NCBI RefSeq assembly: GCF_001540865.1
Contig: NC_033627.1
Span: 2,652,334-2,716,333, forward strand
Length of the DNA: 64,000 bases
Source of the DNA: Ananas comosus
Taxonomy: Eukaryota > Streptophyta > Magnoliopsida > Poales > Bromeliaceae
Direction: 5' to 3'
Below are positions 49,886 to 61,257 of the stretch, in pieces. The translations under genes and the position numbers were made by a program. Position 1 is the first letter of the stretch. Every line of letters begins with the position of its first letter. The notes beneath the pieces are model-generated. The model did no database searches, was not told where the DNA came from, and saw only the letters and a list, made by a program, of their open reading frames with translations.

Positions 49886-50127
49886 TTATTGACTTAAATG
49901 GGCCAGCATCCTACCCTATGACGGAATGCCATGTGGGTCAAGTTATATTCGAAATTGCGTGAGACTGGATTGGACCGAATCATATTCGAAATGACGTGAG
50001 GCTGGTTAGATCGAATCACAATTGAGACCCGTGGACGCTGCATCTGTACGCTTTAAGTGAATTGATTTCGTATTTCTAACAGCTCGAGCTTTTGGGATTA
50101 ATAGTTATCGCCAACGATCCGACAATG
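49886..50127 (+). repeat. Unclassified dispersed repeat R1, second copy
   Basis: Matches 37386-37620 from acttaaatgggccagcatcc to gccaacgatccgacaa with moderate divergence and the same internal modules. Confidence 0.75.
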
Positions 50128-51247
50128 ATAACTTGGCTTGTTATTTATAAGTCTTTAAAACAAAGTATAATCCGAATAAAAAACCTAATAATAACTAAAA
50201 TCTAATTATAACATACTCTTTAGTTAGTGCTTTGATTTATATAACTTTCTCACATTAAGTCAGAAATTTGTTGCAATTAACGATTTCCTTATCCACTAGC
50301 AATCGCTGTTAAAAGAAGTCGATTTTTCATTCGGAGAAAAGTGTTTAGACTAGTTAAATTTAAAGAAAATAGTATGACTTATAGTTTTCTAAAAATGTTA
50401 GTTAAAAAGAGTTTCTTTTTTTGGAAGGTGCTCAATTGTCCACATACACCCATTATGAACACTAAGCAAAACACGAACTAGGAACCTAAGCACCAGTGAC
50501 ACGCACCCATTTCATACACTGGGCATGATCTAATTTGAATCGGTCAAGAAGAGAACAAAAAAGGGATTTACTTTAATACGTGCGATAGTTGAGAGATTCT
50601 TGTGCAAATTTTCACCTGAAATTCAACACATCACCGCGTCGGTTCACTTACGTAAAAAATATCGAAATTCCGACCGAGCGAGTTCACCTCATTTTCGCAC
50701 ACCCATACTCCCTTACGAACTGCCAGGTATTGTTATTTCTTCGTGAAACCCCCAACAAAATGCCAAATGGCTCTTGACTCCTCGGCGGTTTCACACCACT
50801 TTTTTTCGCGTGAAATTAGTGCATGTACTCTCTGCATCGCTACGAGGTGGTCGTCTATGTAGCTGTGGCATTATATTACTGTGTCTGAATCCGATATGTG
50901 AATATGATCTATAACACCTAGTTAGAAATATGAAGCAGTTAGATTTCGAATTTACGGCATTTGACACTGGCCAACTGTACTAGCTGCGTGGTCGGTTCAA
51001 ACTACAATATCTTAAGGCCTAAATGTGCGGCGCACGGTACGCCGGGTTCATCGAATTTTTACTTAATCCTTCCACCCAGCTTTTGAATTATTAAATAGTG
51101 CAGGACTCCCTTTCTGTCACTCCTTTCGGTTTCTCTCTCTCTCTCTCTCTGATTCTGTCTCTTCTCATTCCCTCTCTCTCACACACATGTAAGAAAAAGA
51201 TATATATCCTATCCTACCCGAAAATTAGGCTATATGCCTCCCACAAA

Positions 51248-51293
<46 letters not shown>

Positions 51294-51418
51294 GCATCAA
51301 GGTATCTCTTTCCCCTCCCAGTTTGATTTGATCACAACCCATGCCTCAAAAGCATGTTAATTAATAGCCTCCCAATCTCTCTCCCCCTCCTAACTCTCTG
51401 ATCCTTCGTTTCCTGTGA
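50128..51418. other. Upstream region of exchanger copy B
   Basis: Intergenic DNA passing into a probable leader rich in CT runs (about 51135-51153 and 51248-51292). The start of transcription cannot be placed. No additional gene is supported. Confidence 0.5.
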
Positions 51419-53134
51419 ATGGCTCTTTTTGTGTTTAACAAACGCAATGTTATCGTCATAGCCATCTCAATATTCTTGGTAATTCTCCTCTCATTTTTCC
51501 TGATCACCAATCTCGATTCCTCTTCTTCCCCCACCAACACTACCCATCTCTCGAATTATGAATCTACGAAGCAGGACGATGATTGTGGAATATTAGAGGG
51601 TCTAAAAGATCCCAACTCGAAGTGCTCCTACATCAAAACGCACAACTCATCATGCGGTCCACAAGGCTACATCAACTACCTGGAGATCTTCTACTGCGAT
51701 TTGGCTAAGTACCCCGTGCTGGGCTACGCAATTTACGGCCTTTGGCTATTGATTCTTTTCTATTTGTTAGCTAACACGGCGTCGCGGTACTTTTGCTCCT
51801 CTTTGGAGAGCCTCTCCAAGCTTCTGAAGCTTCCGCCGACCGTGGCCGGGGTGACGCTGCTCTCGCTCGGCAACGGCGCCCCGGACGTGTTCTCCAGCGT
51901 GGTGTCCTTCGCGGGGGGCGGCGCGGGGGGGGACCTCGGCCTCAGCAGCGTGCTCGGGGGAGCGCTCTTCGTCGCCACCGTCGTCGTCGGTGCCATCTCC
52001 CTCGCCGTCGGCCCCCGCGGGATCGCCGTCGACCGCCGCGGCTTCGCGCGCGACGCCGCGTTCCTCGCCCTCGTCCTCGGCTCCCTCCTTGCCGTCTTGC
52101 TCTCCGGGAGAATCGGAATTCGGGGCTCGGTCGCCTTCCTCTCCCTCTACATTGCTTACGTGCTCATCGTTTGGGCCTCGCATTGTTGCTGCGAGAGGAA
52201 ACGCGGCGGCGGCGACGTCGAAGCGCCGCTACTGAATGGGACCGAGGTCGAACACCTCGCGTGCGTACAAAAAGAAGAACCCGTCGAAAAACACTACGAC
52301 AACGACGACGACCACCACCACTATATACGTAGCTACTCAAATTGGCTCCTCTACTTACTACAAGTGCCGCTATATTTACCAAGGAGATTGACCATACCCG
52401 ACGTCTCCGAGGAGCGATGGTCGAAGCCATTTGCGGTGGCCTCTGCTGCTCTCGCCCCGCTTCTTCTCACCGCGCTATGGAACTCGCAAAGCAACGACAT
52501 GGGCTTCCAAGAGAAGCTCACGGCGTACATGTTTGGTGCCCTAATGGGGACACTTTTGGCGATCATAGCGACGGAGACCACCGAAAGCGCCGCTCCCCCT
52601 AAAAAGTGCTTATTCCCGTGGCTTTTGGGTGGATTCTCGATGAGCGTCATATGGACTTACATGTTAGCGAGGGAATTAGTGGCACTTTTGGTTTCCATAG
52701 GACACATAATTGGGATAAGCGCTTCCATACTCGGAATAACTGTGTTGGCTTGGGGGAACTCTCTCGGAGATCTCATCGCTGACGTGGCAATGGCGATTAA
52801 CGGGGGACGCGACGGTGTGCAAATAGCGATCTCCGGATGCTACGCGGGGCCCATATTTAACACATTGATAGGCTTGGGCCTGTCGTTTGTGGTAGCTTCT
52901 TGGTACGCATATCCTGACCCGTTCGCGGTCCCTAGCGACACCTCCTTGTGTGTGACGCTGGGGTTTCTTTTTGGTGCGTTATTGTGGGCTTCTTTGGTGC
53001 TCTATTGCACGGGAATGAAGCTGAATAGGGTGTTGGGGATTGGGCTTTTGGGGATCTACTTGTGTTTTCTTGGTTTTAGGATATGCGAGAGTATGGGTTT
53101 AGGGGTGGATATGGGGACCCATTTTAGTTTGTAG
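51419..53134 (+). CDS. CCX: Cation/calcium exchanger (CCX, CaCA superfamily), copy B
   Basis: An intronless frame of 571 residues with the same plan as the copy at 33920. It has an N-terminal hydrophobic anchor (about 11-30), a variable Asn/Ser-rich lumenal stretch with two or more NxS/T sites, and alpha-1 GVTLLSLGNGAPDVFSS (about 144-160). The hydrophilic loop (about 258-305) is shorter and ends in an Asp/His run (DDDHHHY) in place of the serine run of copy A. Alpha-2 is GITVLAWGNSLGDLIADVAM (about 439-458). In alpha-2, copy A has Asn where copy B has Asp (LIAN/LIAD). Family role: exchange of Ca2+ against K+, Na+ or H+ across a membrane. Base composition is uneven: GC-rich at about 51830-52240, and more AT-rich at both ends than copy A. 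The start is the first ATG, preceded by a CT-rich leader. Confidence 0.95.
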   Translation: MALFVFNKRNVIVIAISIFLVILLSFFLITNLDSSSSPTNTTHLSNYESTKQDDDCGILEGLKDPNSKCSYIKTHNSSCGPQGYINYLEIFYCDLAKYPVLGYAIYGLWLLILFYLLANTASRYFCSSLESLSKLLKLPPTVAGVTLLSLGNGAPDVFSSVVSFAGGGAGGDLGLSSVLGGALFVATVVVGAISLAVGPRGIAVDRRGFARDAAFLALVLGSLLAVLLSGRIGIRGSVAFLSLYIAYVLIVWASHCCCERKRGGGDVEAPLLNGTEVEHLACVQKEEPVEKHYDNDDDHHHYIRSYSNWLLYLLQVPLYLPRRLTIPDVSEERWSKPFAVASAALAPLLLTALWNSQSNDMGFQEKLTAYMFGALMGTLLAIIATETTESAAPPKKCLFPWLLGGFSMSVIWTYMLARELVALLVSIGHIIGISASILGITVLAWGNSLGDLIADVAMAINGGRDGVQIAISGCYAGPIFNTLIGLGLSFVVASWYAYPDPFAVPSDTSLCVTLGFLFGALLWASLVLYCTGMKLNRVLGIGLLGIYLCFLGFRICESMGLGVDMGTHFSL

Positions 53135-53560
53135 CTAATTGTGTTGCTTATTAGGAGCTACTGTTGTTAAAATTGTGCACATAGGGGTAAATGCTATTTC
53201 TCTTTTGTTTATTGTATTATTGTGAATCTTTTATTCAAAGGTATTCGATTCATGTCATGATAGTTATCATTTAAGTTTTGCTTAAAAATGCAAAAAGAGA
53301 GCTAAAGGTATGGTACAAAAATGCGATAAAAAAATTTTTTTTTTTTATACCGACAGAAATGTTACGTTTCATAAATTGATATATTTTTGTCGTGACTCCT
53401 TTCGGTCTAATGGCATTAAATAGTCTTTGGTGCTAAACAGGTCCTCCTAGTGTTTTCTCATGTAATGTTGACCTACATACTATATGTAATGTTCATATTT
53501 TTAGGCAAATAAATATACAAATAATATTTATATTTTCGGTGAAAGAAAACAGAAAGAACA

Positions 53561-53631
53561 GCACCAGTGGTCTAGTGGTAGAATAGTACCCTGCCACGGT
53601 ACAGACCCGGGTTCGATTCCCGGCTGGTGCA
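53561..53631 (+). tRNA. trnG-GCC: tRNA-Gly (GCC anticodon)
   Basis: A 71-nt cloverleaf. The acceptor GCACCAG pairs with CTGGTGC, discriminator A. The A box is TGGTCTAGTGG. The anticodon stem GTACC/GGTAC encloses CTGCCAC with anticodon GCC at 53593-53595. The B box is GGTTCGATTCC. No intron. A TTTT pol III stop lies just downstream (about 53640). It looks like a functional nuclear glycine tRNA gene. Confidence 0.97.
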
Positions 53632-53824
53632 TGCAAATCTTTTGGAGTTTTTAAACTCAGTGTTCAATTATATTTTTCAAAAATTTCTTTTAAGCATCTT
53701 TTAAATCAGTGTGCAATTATATTATTTAAAATTTTATTAGATTAATTCTTCTACTGGAAGGAGAAATTTTTTGAACTTTACAAGTATACAATTATGTGTT
53801 TTTTTTAAAAAAAAACCTTAGATT

Positions 53825-54504
53825 AGAGTCCGTCTACTATATTCTTATGAATATAGAGCTTTTTATATTTATAAATTTTTTCGATGATGGAGCTTTCGAA
53901 TTAACAATTCATACCATTGAATATAATCAATAACATTAGTAACTTTTAAAAAGTAAATTTAGTAATTTTTTGAAATTATAAAAATGACCATCAAGCCGTC
54001 ATAAAATGAACAGTCAAAATCGGACAACTTCCTGAAAATAGGGGATCGTATACTTCAATTTAAGATCAGAATTTTTTTTTTTATTATTTTTGAGAGATAG
54101 GTAGCATACTATCTGCTTCGTTTATTTCATTTAGAATAAACTTAGTTAGAAATATGAATCAACTAGGATTCGAATTTGGACCTCGGTTATCAACCACCAA
54201 CTAAGATCGGACTTATTGATTTTTATGTCGATAGTGAATAGAAAATTCTATAAAAAATTCAACCGATTTCGATTCTTTTATACCGTTAAACTAGCAACTA
54301 TTCCACACCGGTCGTTAAAACTTATTAATTTTGAAATCTTTTACCGTAAGATAAATTATGCCGAAAAATTATAAAATTTGATTTCTAAAAGTTTCAAATG
54401 CTCTAGATAATATTAACGTACGAAACGTTGATTCAGAAGTTCTATCAACAAAAATGACACATGAGTATGAAACCAATCGTACTTATAAAAGTATAATAGC
54501 CATA
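53825..54504. mobile_element. Foldback MITE, subfamily F1, copy f, interrupted by a SINE
   Basis: The left end gagtccgtctactatattct and the right end acttataaaagtataatagc are inverted. The inner blocks of F1 are present on both sides of an inserted SINE at 54063-54208. Without the insert the length is about 530 bp, like the other copies. Confidence 0.8.
54063..54208 (-). mobile_element. 5'-truncated SINE nested in an F1 element
   Basis: On the minus strand it reads gttggtggttgataac, B box aaattcgaatcc, tail cgaagcagatagtatgctac and an A/T-rich end. It lacks the A box. Flanks taagatcaga and taagatcgga look like a 10-bp target duplication with one change. Confidence 0.8.
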
Positions 54505-54509
54505 CTGCT

Positions 54510-54990
54510 TAGATTAATTCTTCTAATTGAAGAGAACACCAACAATGGACAACCTTTTGAAGAGAGGATGGACAGGAAGTACAAATCGTGTGCTTTGTAT
54601 CGTCGAAAAGGAAACGGTGGATCATTTATTCATACAAAGTGTTGTTAGTAAATTTCTAACTGTGATGACACTAGAGAGGGTTCAACTTAAAATTTTGGGA
54701 GACGATGTGAGATGTATGTCGGAGTAATTAGGAACAGATCACAACCTATTCGAACTAGAATGACTAGTCTGACAGCCTTCCCATGGGTCATCTGGGATTT
54801 AAGAAATAGTGCTATTTTTAGAAACGTTTTCATAGACCCCAGGAAGACGTTCTCGTCTAAAAATCATTTTCCTTAACATTTTTTTTTCCTCTCCCTTCAG
54901 TTCTGTTGAGGTTTGTACTGTCTCACTGATGTTGCTAAATTCATAATTTTAGCGAATGAAGCGGGTAGCATACTATCTTTTTTTCTTTTT
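54510..54990 (+). mobile_element. LINE remnant: zf-RVT region and 3' end
   Basis: The frame from 54527 has DNLLKRGWTGSTNRVLC and ETVDHLFIQS, the decayed zf-RVT motif also seen at 23064-22828. Further on a frame gives PWVIWDLRNSAIFRN. The element ends near 54985 with gctaaattcataattttagc, gaatgaagcgggtagcatac and tatct, the tail shared with the SINEs. The upstream coding parts are missing. Confidence 0.75.
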
Positions 54991-55013
54991 CTTTTTTTAA
55001 ATCTTCTAATTGA

Positions 55014-55300
55014 AGAATTATAACAATCATTAATTTGGGTAGTAGTTGCGAGAAAAACAGACAGCCACTACTAAAAGAATCACCCTTTCAGGACATCAGC
55101 GTTTGCAAAAATGTGAATTTTTTAACATTAAGGGCGTACAATTATATTCCAATTTTTTAAAATTATTTAGATAAATTCTGTTGATGGAAGAATACAATAC
55201 AACATCCATTAATTTGGGTAGTGGCTGTGATAACAACCATCACCATCGAAAGAAGGAACCACCTAGGGAAGGCATTTCCCAGAACATCATCAGCATCTGT
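55014..55300. repeat. Diverged local direct repeat
   Basis: Two segments (about 55014-55105 and 55185-55295) share cattaatttgggtagtrgyt, then aaccaccat/ccactact and catcagc. Nearby stretches at 53650-53770 and 55113-55180 also resemble each other. The origin is unknown. Confidence 0.4.
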
Positions 55301-55760
55301 TGATAGAGCAAAAAGATTGTCCATTAATTCTCCTATCCCCCAGTAGATAAACCCTACCAATATACAAAACAACAACAAAAGGGACCGCCCCTTTGTTTGG
55401 CTCCTTGCTATTTATGTCTCAGCAAGAGTTGGACTAGACGTTGTTCTTGTGGCCTTACGCCCTCACATCTGCCACATTCACGACTTGTTCGTTTCTGTTG
55501 GTTAGATGACGGTTTTCAACGATCTTAGAATGCCGTCGACCATCAAACGCTCGTTTGTTTGTATGATGCAGTTGTGTGGCCCCAAGTCGCGTGTTTGTTG
55601 TGCGCTCGTAAGTCACCGGATTACATACATGCATAAAATTTATAATGATTCCAGAAGGTCATTCATTCTAGAACTATTTTAACTCTAACATGTTTAACTC
55701 TCTTAATTTGTTGGGCCTAACCATCGGTTAAAATGTTCTGATCGAGTTAAAAATTTNATA

Positions 55761-56301
55761 TAGCTAGGCTGGTATACTATCGGTAGTATGGAGACCACCG
55801 TGCTATCAAGTTGTTTTTAATATTGCGGCTTCCTAATCGACGATCGGCTCCATTAGACTTGATTTACATTATTGAAAGTATTTGAAAGCTAAATTTCATG
55901 ATTTTTTGATATTATTTGCCTAGTGATCAAAAGGTTTCAAAATTGACAATTTTAATGGTAGATGTGATACATTTGTGAATTTAACGGTATAAAATAATCC
56001 AAATCTGATGAAATTTTTATAGAAAATTCTATTTACTATTTAGAGTAAGATCAGTACATCTGATCTTAAATTCAAGTCTTTTATCATTATTTTTTATGAG
56101 ATTTTTATTTTCAGTCGTTCATTTTTAGACTATTCGTTTGATAGGTAAATGATACTGAAAGATTATGAAATTTAGTTTTCAAATACTTTCAATAGTGTAG
56201 AGCAAGTTTAACGAAACCGATCGTCGATTTGAAAGCTAGACCATTGAAAAAACTTGATAGCACGAAGGCCTTCGTGCTACCGATAGTATACCAGCCTAGC
56301 T
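55761..56301. mobile_element. Foldback MITE, subfamily F2, copy c
   Basis: The best F2 copy. The left end TAGCTAGGCTGGTATACTAT and CGGTAG are repeated inverted at the right end (CTACCGATAGTATACCAGCC, TAGC). Arms are complementary throughout. A single N lies at 55757 just outside. Confidence 0.85.
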
Positions 56302-57843
56302 CTCTCTCTTTTTCTATATATATATATTGTTATTAAAATCCAACACAAACACGTGGGAGCAAATCTTTTTTTTTTTTTTTTTCCCTCCGCTTGACCTAGC
56401 TTTGAAAATAGTTTTATTATTCGGCAAGAGGTTTGGAAAAAAAAAAATGCTTTTAACATCTTCATGATTTAAAGTAGTACTACTTAAACATCAGTTACTT
56501 ATAAATTTAAAAAGACCGAAAACCAGTTCTCATTTTATTCATTTTATTTCCTTCACCGGAAAATTCAGTTTTTTGATCGATTACCACCTATAACCTAACT
56601 TGTGAGAAAGGGACCCAGTTTGGTGATTCAGATTAGAAATTAATTCATAAATTAACCAACTTGGAATGTGGGTTCGATTGATTTAATTTCTTAGCTTAAT
56701 TATTGATTCGTACACAAATCATTAGGTAAACCAAAAGTACAAAATAATTGGAGGTAACAAAGAAAAAAAAAAAAAAACGTGATGTCACAATAGAAATATA
56801 GATCATTAAGGTTTTATTTGATGCATGATAATTTGCAAAGATGTGACAAGCTATCAACTGGCCTTAAAAGCTAGCAGCTAATATGTCACGATCTGATCGA
56901 AAGGGAATGATGTTACCTTTTTTTTTATTGAGAATTGGATGATATTAGTTGATTAAAATTATAAATTTTATTAAATTTGTTGGTAAGTTTATCAGATTAA
57001 AAAAATTAAAGTTTGTGTTATTAGGATGCTATTCCATATTATTTAAGTAACTAAATATAGCCACAATTGATGTGAGTTCCAAATTCTTCGATACATGGCA
57101 TTTCTAATTTTAAAGAACCTTTAAAAAATTCAACTTTAAAGACTTTTTTTTGGGTTAAAAAAAGTATAAAATTTCGAGACTTTTAATGCGTGTCAAATTG
57201 TAAGGTAACCTACCAAAGAGCCTCTTAAATCTTTGAGCGATCTTGATTTTGTTTTTACTTATTATCTTATCAAAATTATCTACTTCAGCCGAAACTTCAT
57301 TGCTACTTTTAATATTAAAATCCAAAAAAAAAAAAAATCAAATCTTTGAAAATAGAGACAAAGCTGGTATATGACAGCGGATCAGAGGCTCCTTAGCGAG
57401 GCGTCGTTGTGGAGCTCTCCGCTGAAGGTTTTACTAAACCTCGACCTATTACGCTAGACTTTGGAGGGTACCTCTTGTTCTAGAGATCGATTCGGAGGGA
57501 GCAAAAAAAACATAGGGGGTTCGCATTGATAAATAAAAAGAAAAAAAAAAAAAAGAATCCTCTTAGATGGATGCAAAAATTTTAGCTTGGGCCTTGGCCC
57601 GGCCCAAATTTTTGGGCCTTGGGTCCGCCGTCGAGCTGTTATATGCAATGTTGTTTTTTTTTTTTAAAAAAAAAAAACAAAAAACCAAAAAAAAAGCAGC
57701 AGCAGCAACAACAGCAACAATATCCGCAACACGGATTTGGCTCATTATGAAGAGCCCAAAACAATGGATATATGTTTCTCCGAGTTTTACTAAGTTTGCA
57801 AACAAATTATATTTGAGTGGAATTATTGTGATCTAAAAGATGT
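56302..57843. other. AT-rich intergenic DNA
   Basis: No gene was recognised. It contains T-rich and A-rich homopolymer runs (about 56364-56385 and 57540-57680) and a short CAG/CAA repeat at about 57695-57720. Confidence 0.45.
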
Positions 57844-57994
57844 TTTTTTTTTTGTTTCTTTTTTTTGAGAGAGATAGGTAGCACGCTACCCGATTCGTTT
57901 AACTTAGCTGGAAATGTGAATAAATTAGGATTCGAACTTGGGTCTTGGATACCAACCATCAAAACTTTTGCCACTTGCTCTATGGACGGTCGGT
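57844..57994 (-). mobile_element. tRNA-derived SINE with 12-bp target duplication
   Basis: Minus-strand copy. A box region tagagcaagtggcaaaag, B box aagttcgaatcc, tail cgaatcgggtagcgtgctac, ctatctctctc and poly(A). Flanks tctaaaagatgt at 57832-57843 and 57995-58006. Confidence 0.88.
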
Positions 57995-58006
57995 TCTAAA
58001 AGATGT

Positions 58007-60820
58007 GTTATTACTTATGGAAACATGTTTTGACATGGTAGAGCTTAAAACTGGGGCAATGAACTAAGAACTTAAAAAGAGCCATTATCATTATAGTGCA
58101 AAATTGGCAAAATGGACGAACCTTGTTCAGCAAACTCAAAACCATTCTCTAATAACAAGGGAAGAGTTAATTATAAAAGTGAGGCTTCGTTTAGGAGCGG
58201 TTTTCTGATAAATAAACAATTTGATAAGCTTTCCGATCTACCCCATGTTCGAAGTCTTAAAATATGTTTGAACAGGCGATTATAGACCTGAGTTGTCCAA
58301 TAAGCAAGATATAGATTCGGTTTCTCGAAATCGAAAAATATTTCAGAAAATAATTTTCTAGCTAGAAATATAGTTTCCACTGAGATTTGATTATCATCTT
58401 ATAGATTTTTTTAATTTAAAGAATAAAAAATTTTAAATTTTAAAATTAAAAAATATAAAAAAAAATTTATTTTTGAAAAAAAGAATAAACTTGTAATAAT
58501 TTTCTAGAAACCAAACATTTTAGCAAACCAAAAAATGGAAAGGAGCGGAAGATGACATTGACGCGTACATGAATGCGATTAATTTTAAGTCGCAGGACAC
58601 GCTTGGAAAGCGACTCTTCTTCTTTTCTATCCCCACCTAACCTAATTAATAACGTTAGTGTGGCCAAAATCTGTTGATTTGTGAACTCAACACGGCTCTC
58701 CCTTTCACATTTATTAAGAAATTTCTCAATTTGCAAATGTACAAATTGATTTTAGTGTGAACAAGAATCCAATTGCACTGTTGCATGAGTTTATAACATG
58801 TTCTTTTTTCTTTTTTTTTTTTTAAAGCAAAGTTTAACGATATTCTGATCCGTTATTTGTCACATCCAATATCATAGCAAATCATTCGACCAAAATGCTG
58901 TTATAATTGTGCAGTACTAAACTTGTTATGATCTCGTTAGTTATTTTTTTTAGCAGTATCAGTATATATAATTATAGTAGAATTAATTTTGAATTATTTC
59001 AATTCAACTTATTGGATAGATGAGATGTTTTTTGTTTTTTTTAAGAGGCATGAGCTTAATTTGATAGGAATACAATTTCGAAATGATTTTTAAACATCAC
59101 CCCAATATCTATACATATACATTATTTCTTCTAAAGTTGCCACGTGATAATTTTTTCTCCATGGTTGAGTGTGGATTCCATTCCGAACCAGCTCAAGTCT
59201 TTCCTTTTCTCATTTCGTCGGCTGTTATCTTCGTTCATCAGCAAGATGAATCTCATTTTTTATCATTTCATCGTCGTTTTCTTTTTTTTTTTTATCGACA
59301 TTTTTTATTTTTTTTAAATTATTTATCCATTGTATCATGCGGATTACTACGCATGACATGAAATGAGAAACACAAATCAAATAAACCCTTCTAAACAACT
59401 AATTAAAGGGGGAGGCATTGCGTGGATAGCATTTAAACACTGCTTCAACATGTGTCCAATTTCTTTCTTTTTTTAAAAAAAATTAATAATTGAAACATTA
59501 TTATGTGTTCTTTGTGAGAGCAACCTAAACTCTATTTTAATATAGGTCTCATCATTTCAAACTCTGCAACATATTTCAAAAGAGAACAAGACACATTTGA
59601 CTACAAATATAAAATTTTGTACTGTGTATATTAAAGTGACTGTTGAACAAACACATATAAAGAAAGGTATGAATAATGCTTGATTTCAAAATCTATAAAT
59701 AGTTTGCTGTCCATATCAACATAGACCACAATGTTTTTTGATTTACACCTAAAACATAGTTTTTTTTAAGTTCAAATAATTTTGCCAACTAATACATAAA
59801 ATAACAAAGTTTTGACTATTGATGATATAGTCTAAAATGTCCCACATCTACAAAATTAAGTTTTTGTTTATGTAATTTGTAAGAAACTGAGAGTTCTGAT
59901 TATTGTGAAAATACTCGGGCAAAATTTGGGAGAATTTATTTGCCCAGGTTTGATTGTAATTTTAAAATTATTCATAAACTTTCAGTTGTAGCAATTAAAT
60001 TTCTAAATTTTGACTGAATTAATGTACCTAGCACACTTGGATATGAATTTAGTGGTTGATATTTGAGATTTCAAATTTGAAGGCTATTTTTTTATACTTT
60101 TTTAGTTGAGTTTATTTTTTAAAAAAATAAAGAAGCGGGTAATGTGCTTCATTTTCTTTTTTTTTTAAACAAATCTCTAAATTTGATGTAGTATGAATTC
60201 ATGATCAGAGTTTTACGTTATTTGAACTAAGTAAAGTTTGATTATTTTTGCAACAATCTATTTATGAAAGGACTTATTTATTATACATAGTAGGAATTCG
60301 TATTTAAATAGTTATAATTAACAAAGTACTGCTACAGGTCTCTCAAAATGTTATCGTTATACATTATAAAAAAAAAAATTGATTGATGTACGAATTTCAA
60401 AACTGTTAAAGCGCAAAACTCAATGTTCTAAAATTCAGAACTGAATACGAACCCGGAAAACTTTTGGGTCACAATTCAACTACCGATGATTTGACCAGTG
60501 GAATCAATGACGTCAAAATGAGAGTATAAATAATAAATTTATAATTTTTAAGTATAAAAATAAAGAGGATAAATAATTGTATTTTTTTAAGAAAATTAAA
60601 AGTCTAAAACAGACCGATTGAACTATTTGATCAATAATTTATGATTAGTGATAAGCAGGCTGGTCCACTAATTTATCGGTTAAATCGTGAGTTCAAACGA
60701 ATCAATACGAATTCTAAAATTGTTCAATTTTGTATTTTTCAAAATCACCACGTTATATTGATTGAGACCATTTCTTTTATATATATATATATATTCTTGG
60801 CATTATCCGTATAAATACAC
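58007..60820. other. AT-rich intergenic DNA with a decayed SINE
   Basis: No gene is supported. Around 60045-60165 a decayed plus-strand SINE is visible (gatttcaaatttgaag as B-box remnant, gtttattttttaaaaaaat, aagaagcgggtaatgtgctt). Confidence 0.45.
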
Positions 60821-61165
60821 CTAACACGTGGCGCGGGCTCAGCTGGGCCCCACGCGAATCGTCGTTACAGCTCTTTTCCCAAATCGAATCGGAATCCACT
60901 CAGGGGCATTTTCGTAAATTCGCGGCCCAACGGCTTGCCCATCATTTTCGAGCTCGAGGGCATCGGATGACGGGGATTTGTCGCGGCCGAGGCGCCGACC
61001 ATCTCAGATGGCGGAGTCGCGGACAAACACGCCTTTACGGGTAAAGTTACCAAAATGCCCCCAAACCTCTACATTATTTACGACAATGCCATCCGGTTTA
61101 CTTGAAATTACGGAAATGCCCTCCATCTGCCCAGCTCCGTCCTCTGGGAGAAATTATTGGGTGGA
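60821..61165. other. GC-rich island without a gene
   Basis: Abrupt GC-rich block in AT-rich surroundings with many CpG, including cacgtggcgcgggctcagc. It carries four copies of a motif like attacNNaaatgccc (two on each strand orientation, about 60903-60918 and 61040-61125). Open frames here do not resemble known proteins. It could be a transposon end or gene remnant. Confidence 0.4.
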
Positions 61166-61257
61166 CGTGATCCTCTTAAGAAGATCTTGAAAGGGTAAAT
61201 TAAATTTTTGGTCCTCAAACTATGCGCTACTTAATAGATTAGTCCTTAAAATTTAAT

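Noticed and set aside
37386..50127. Complete LTR retrotransposon bounded by the two R1 copies
   Set aside because: No gag-pol coding, primer-binding site or polypurine tract between them. The interval is filled with unrelated MITEs and SINEs, and the copies are diverged.
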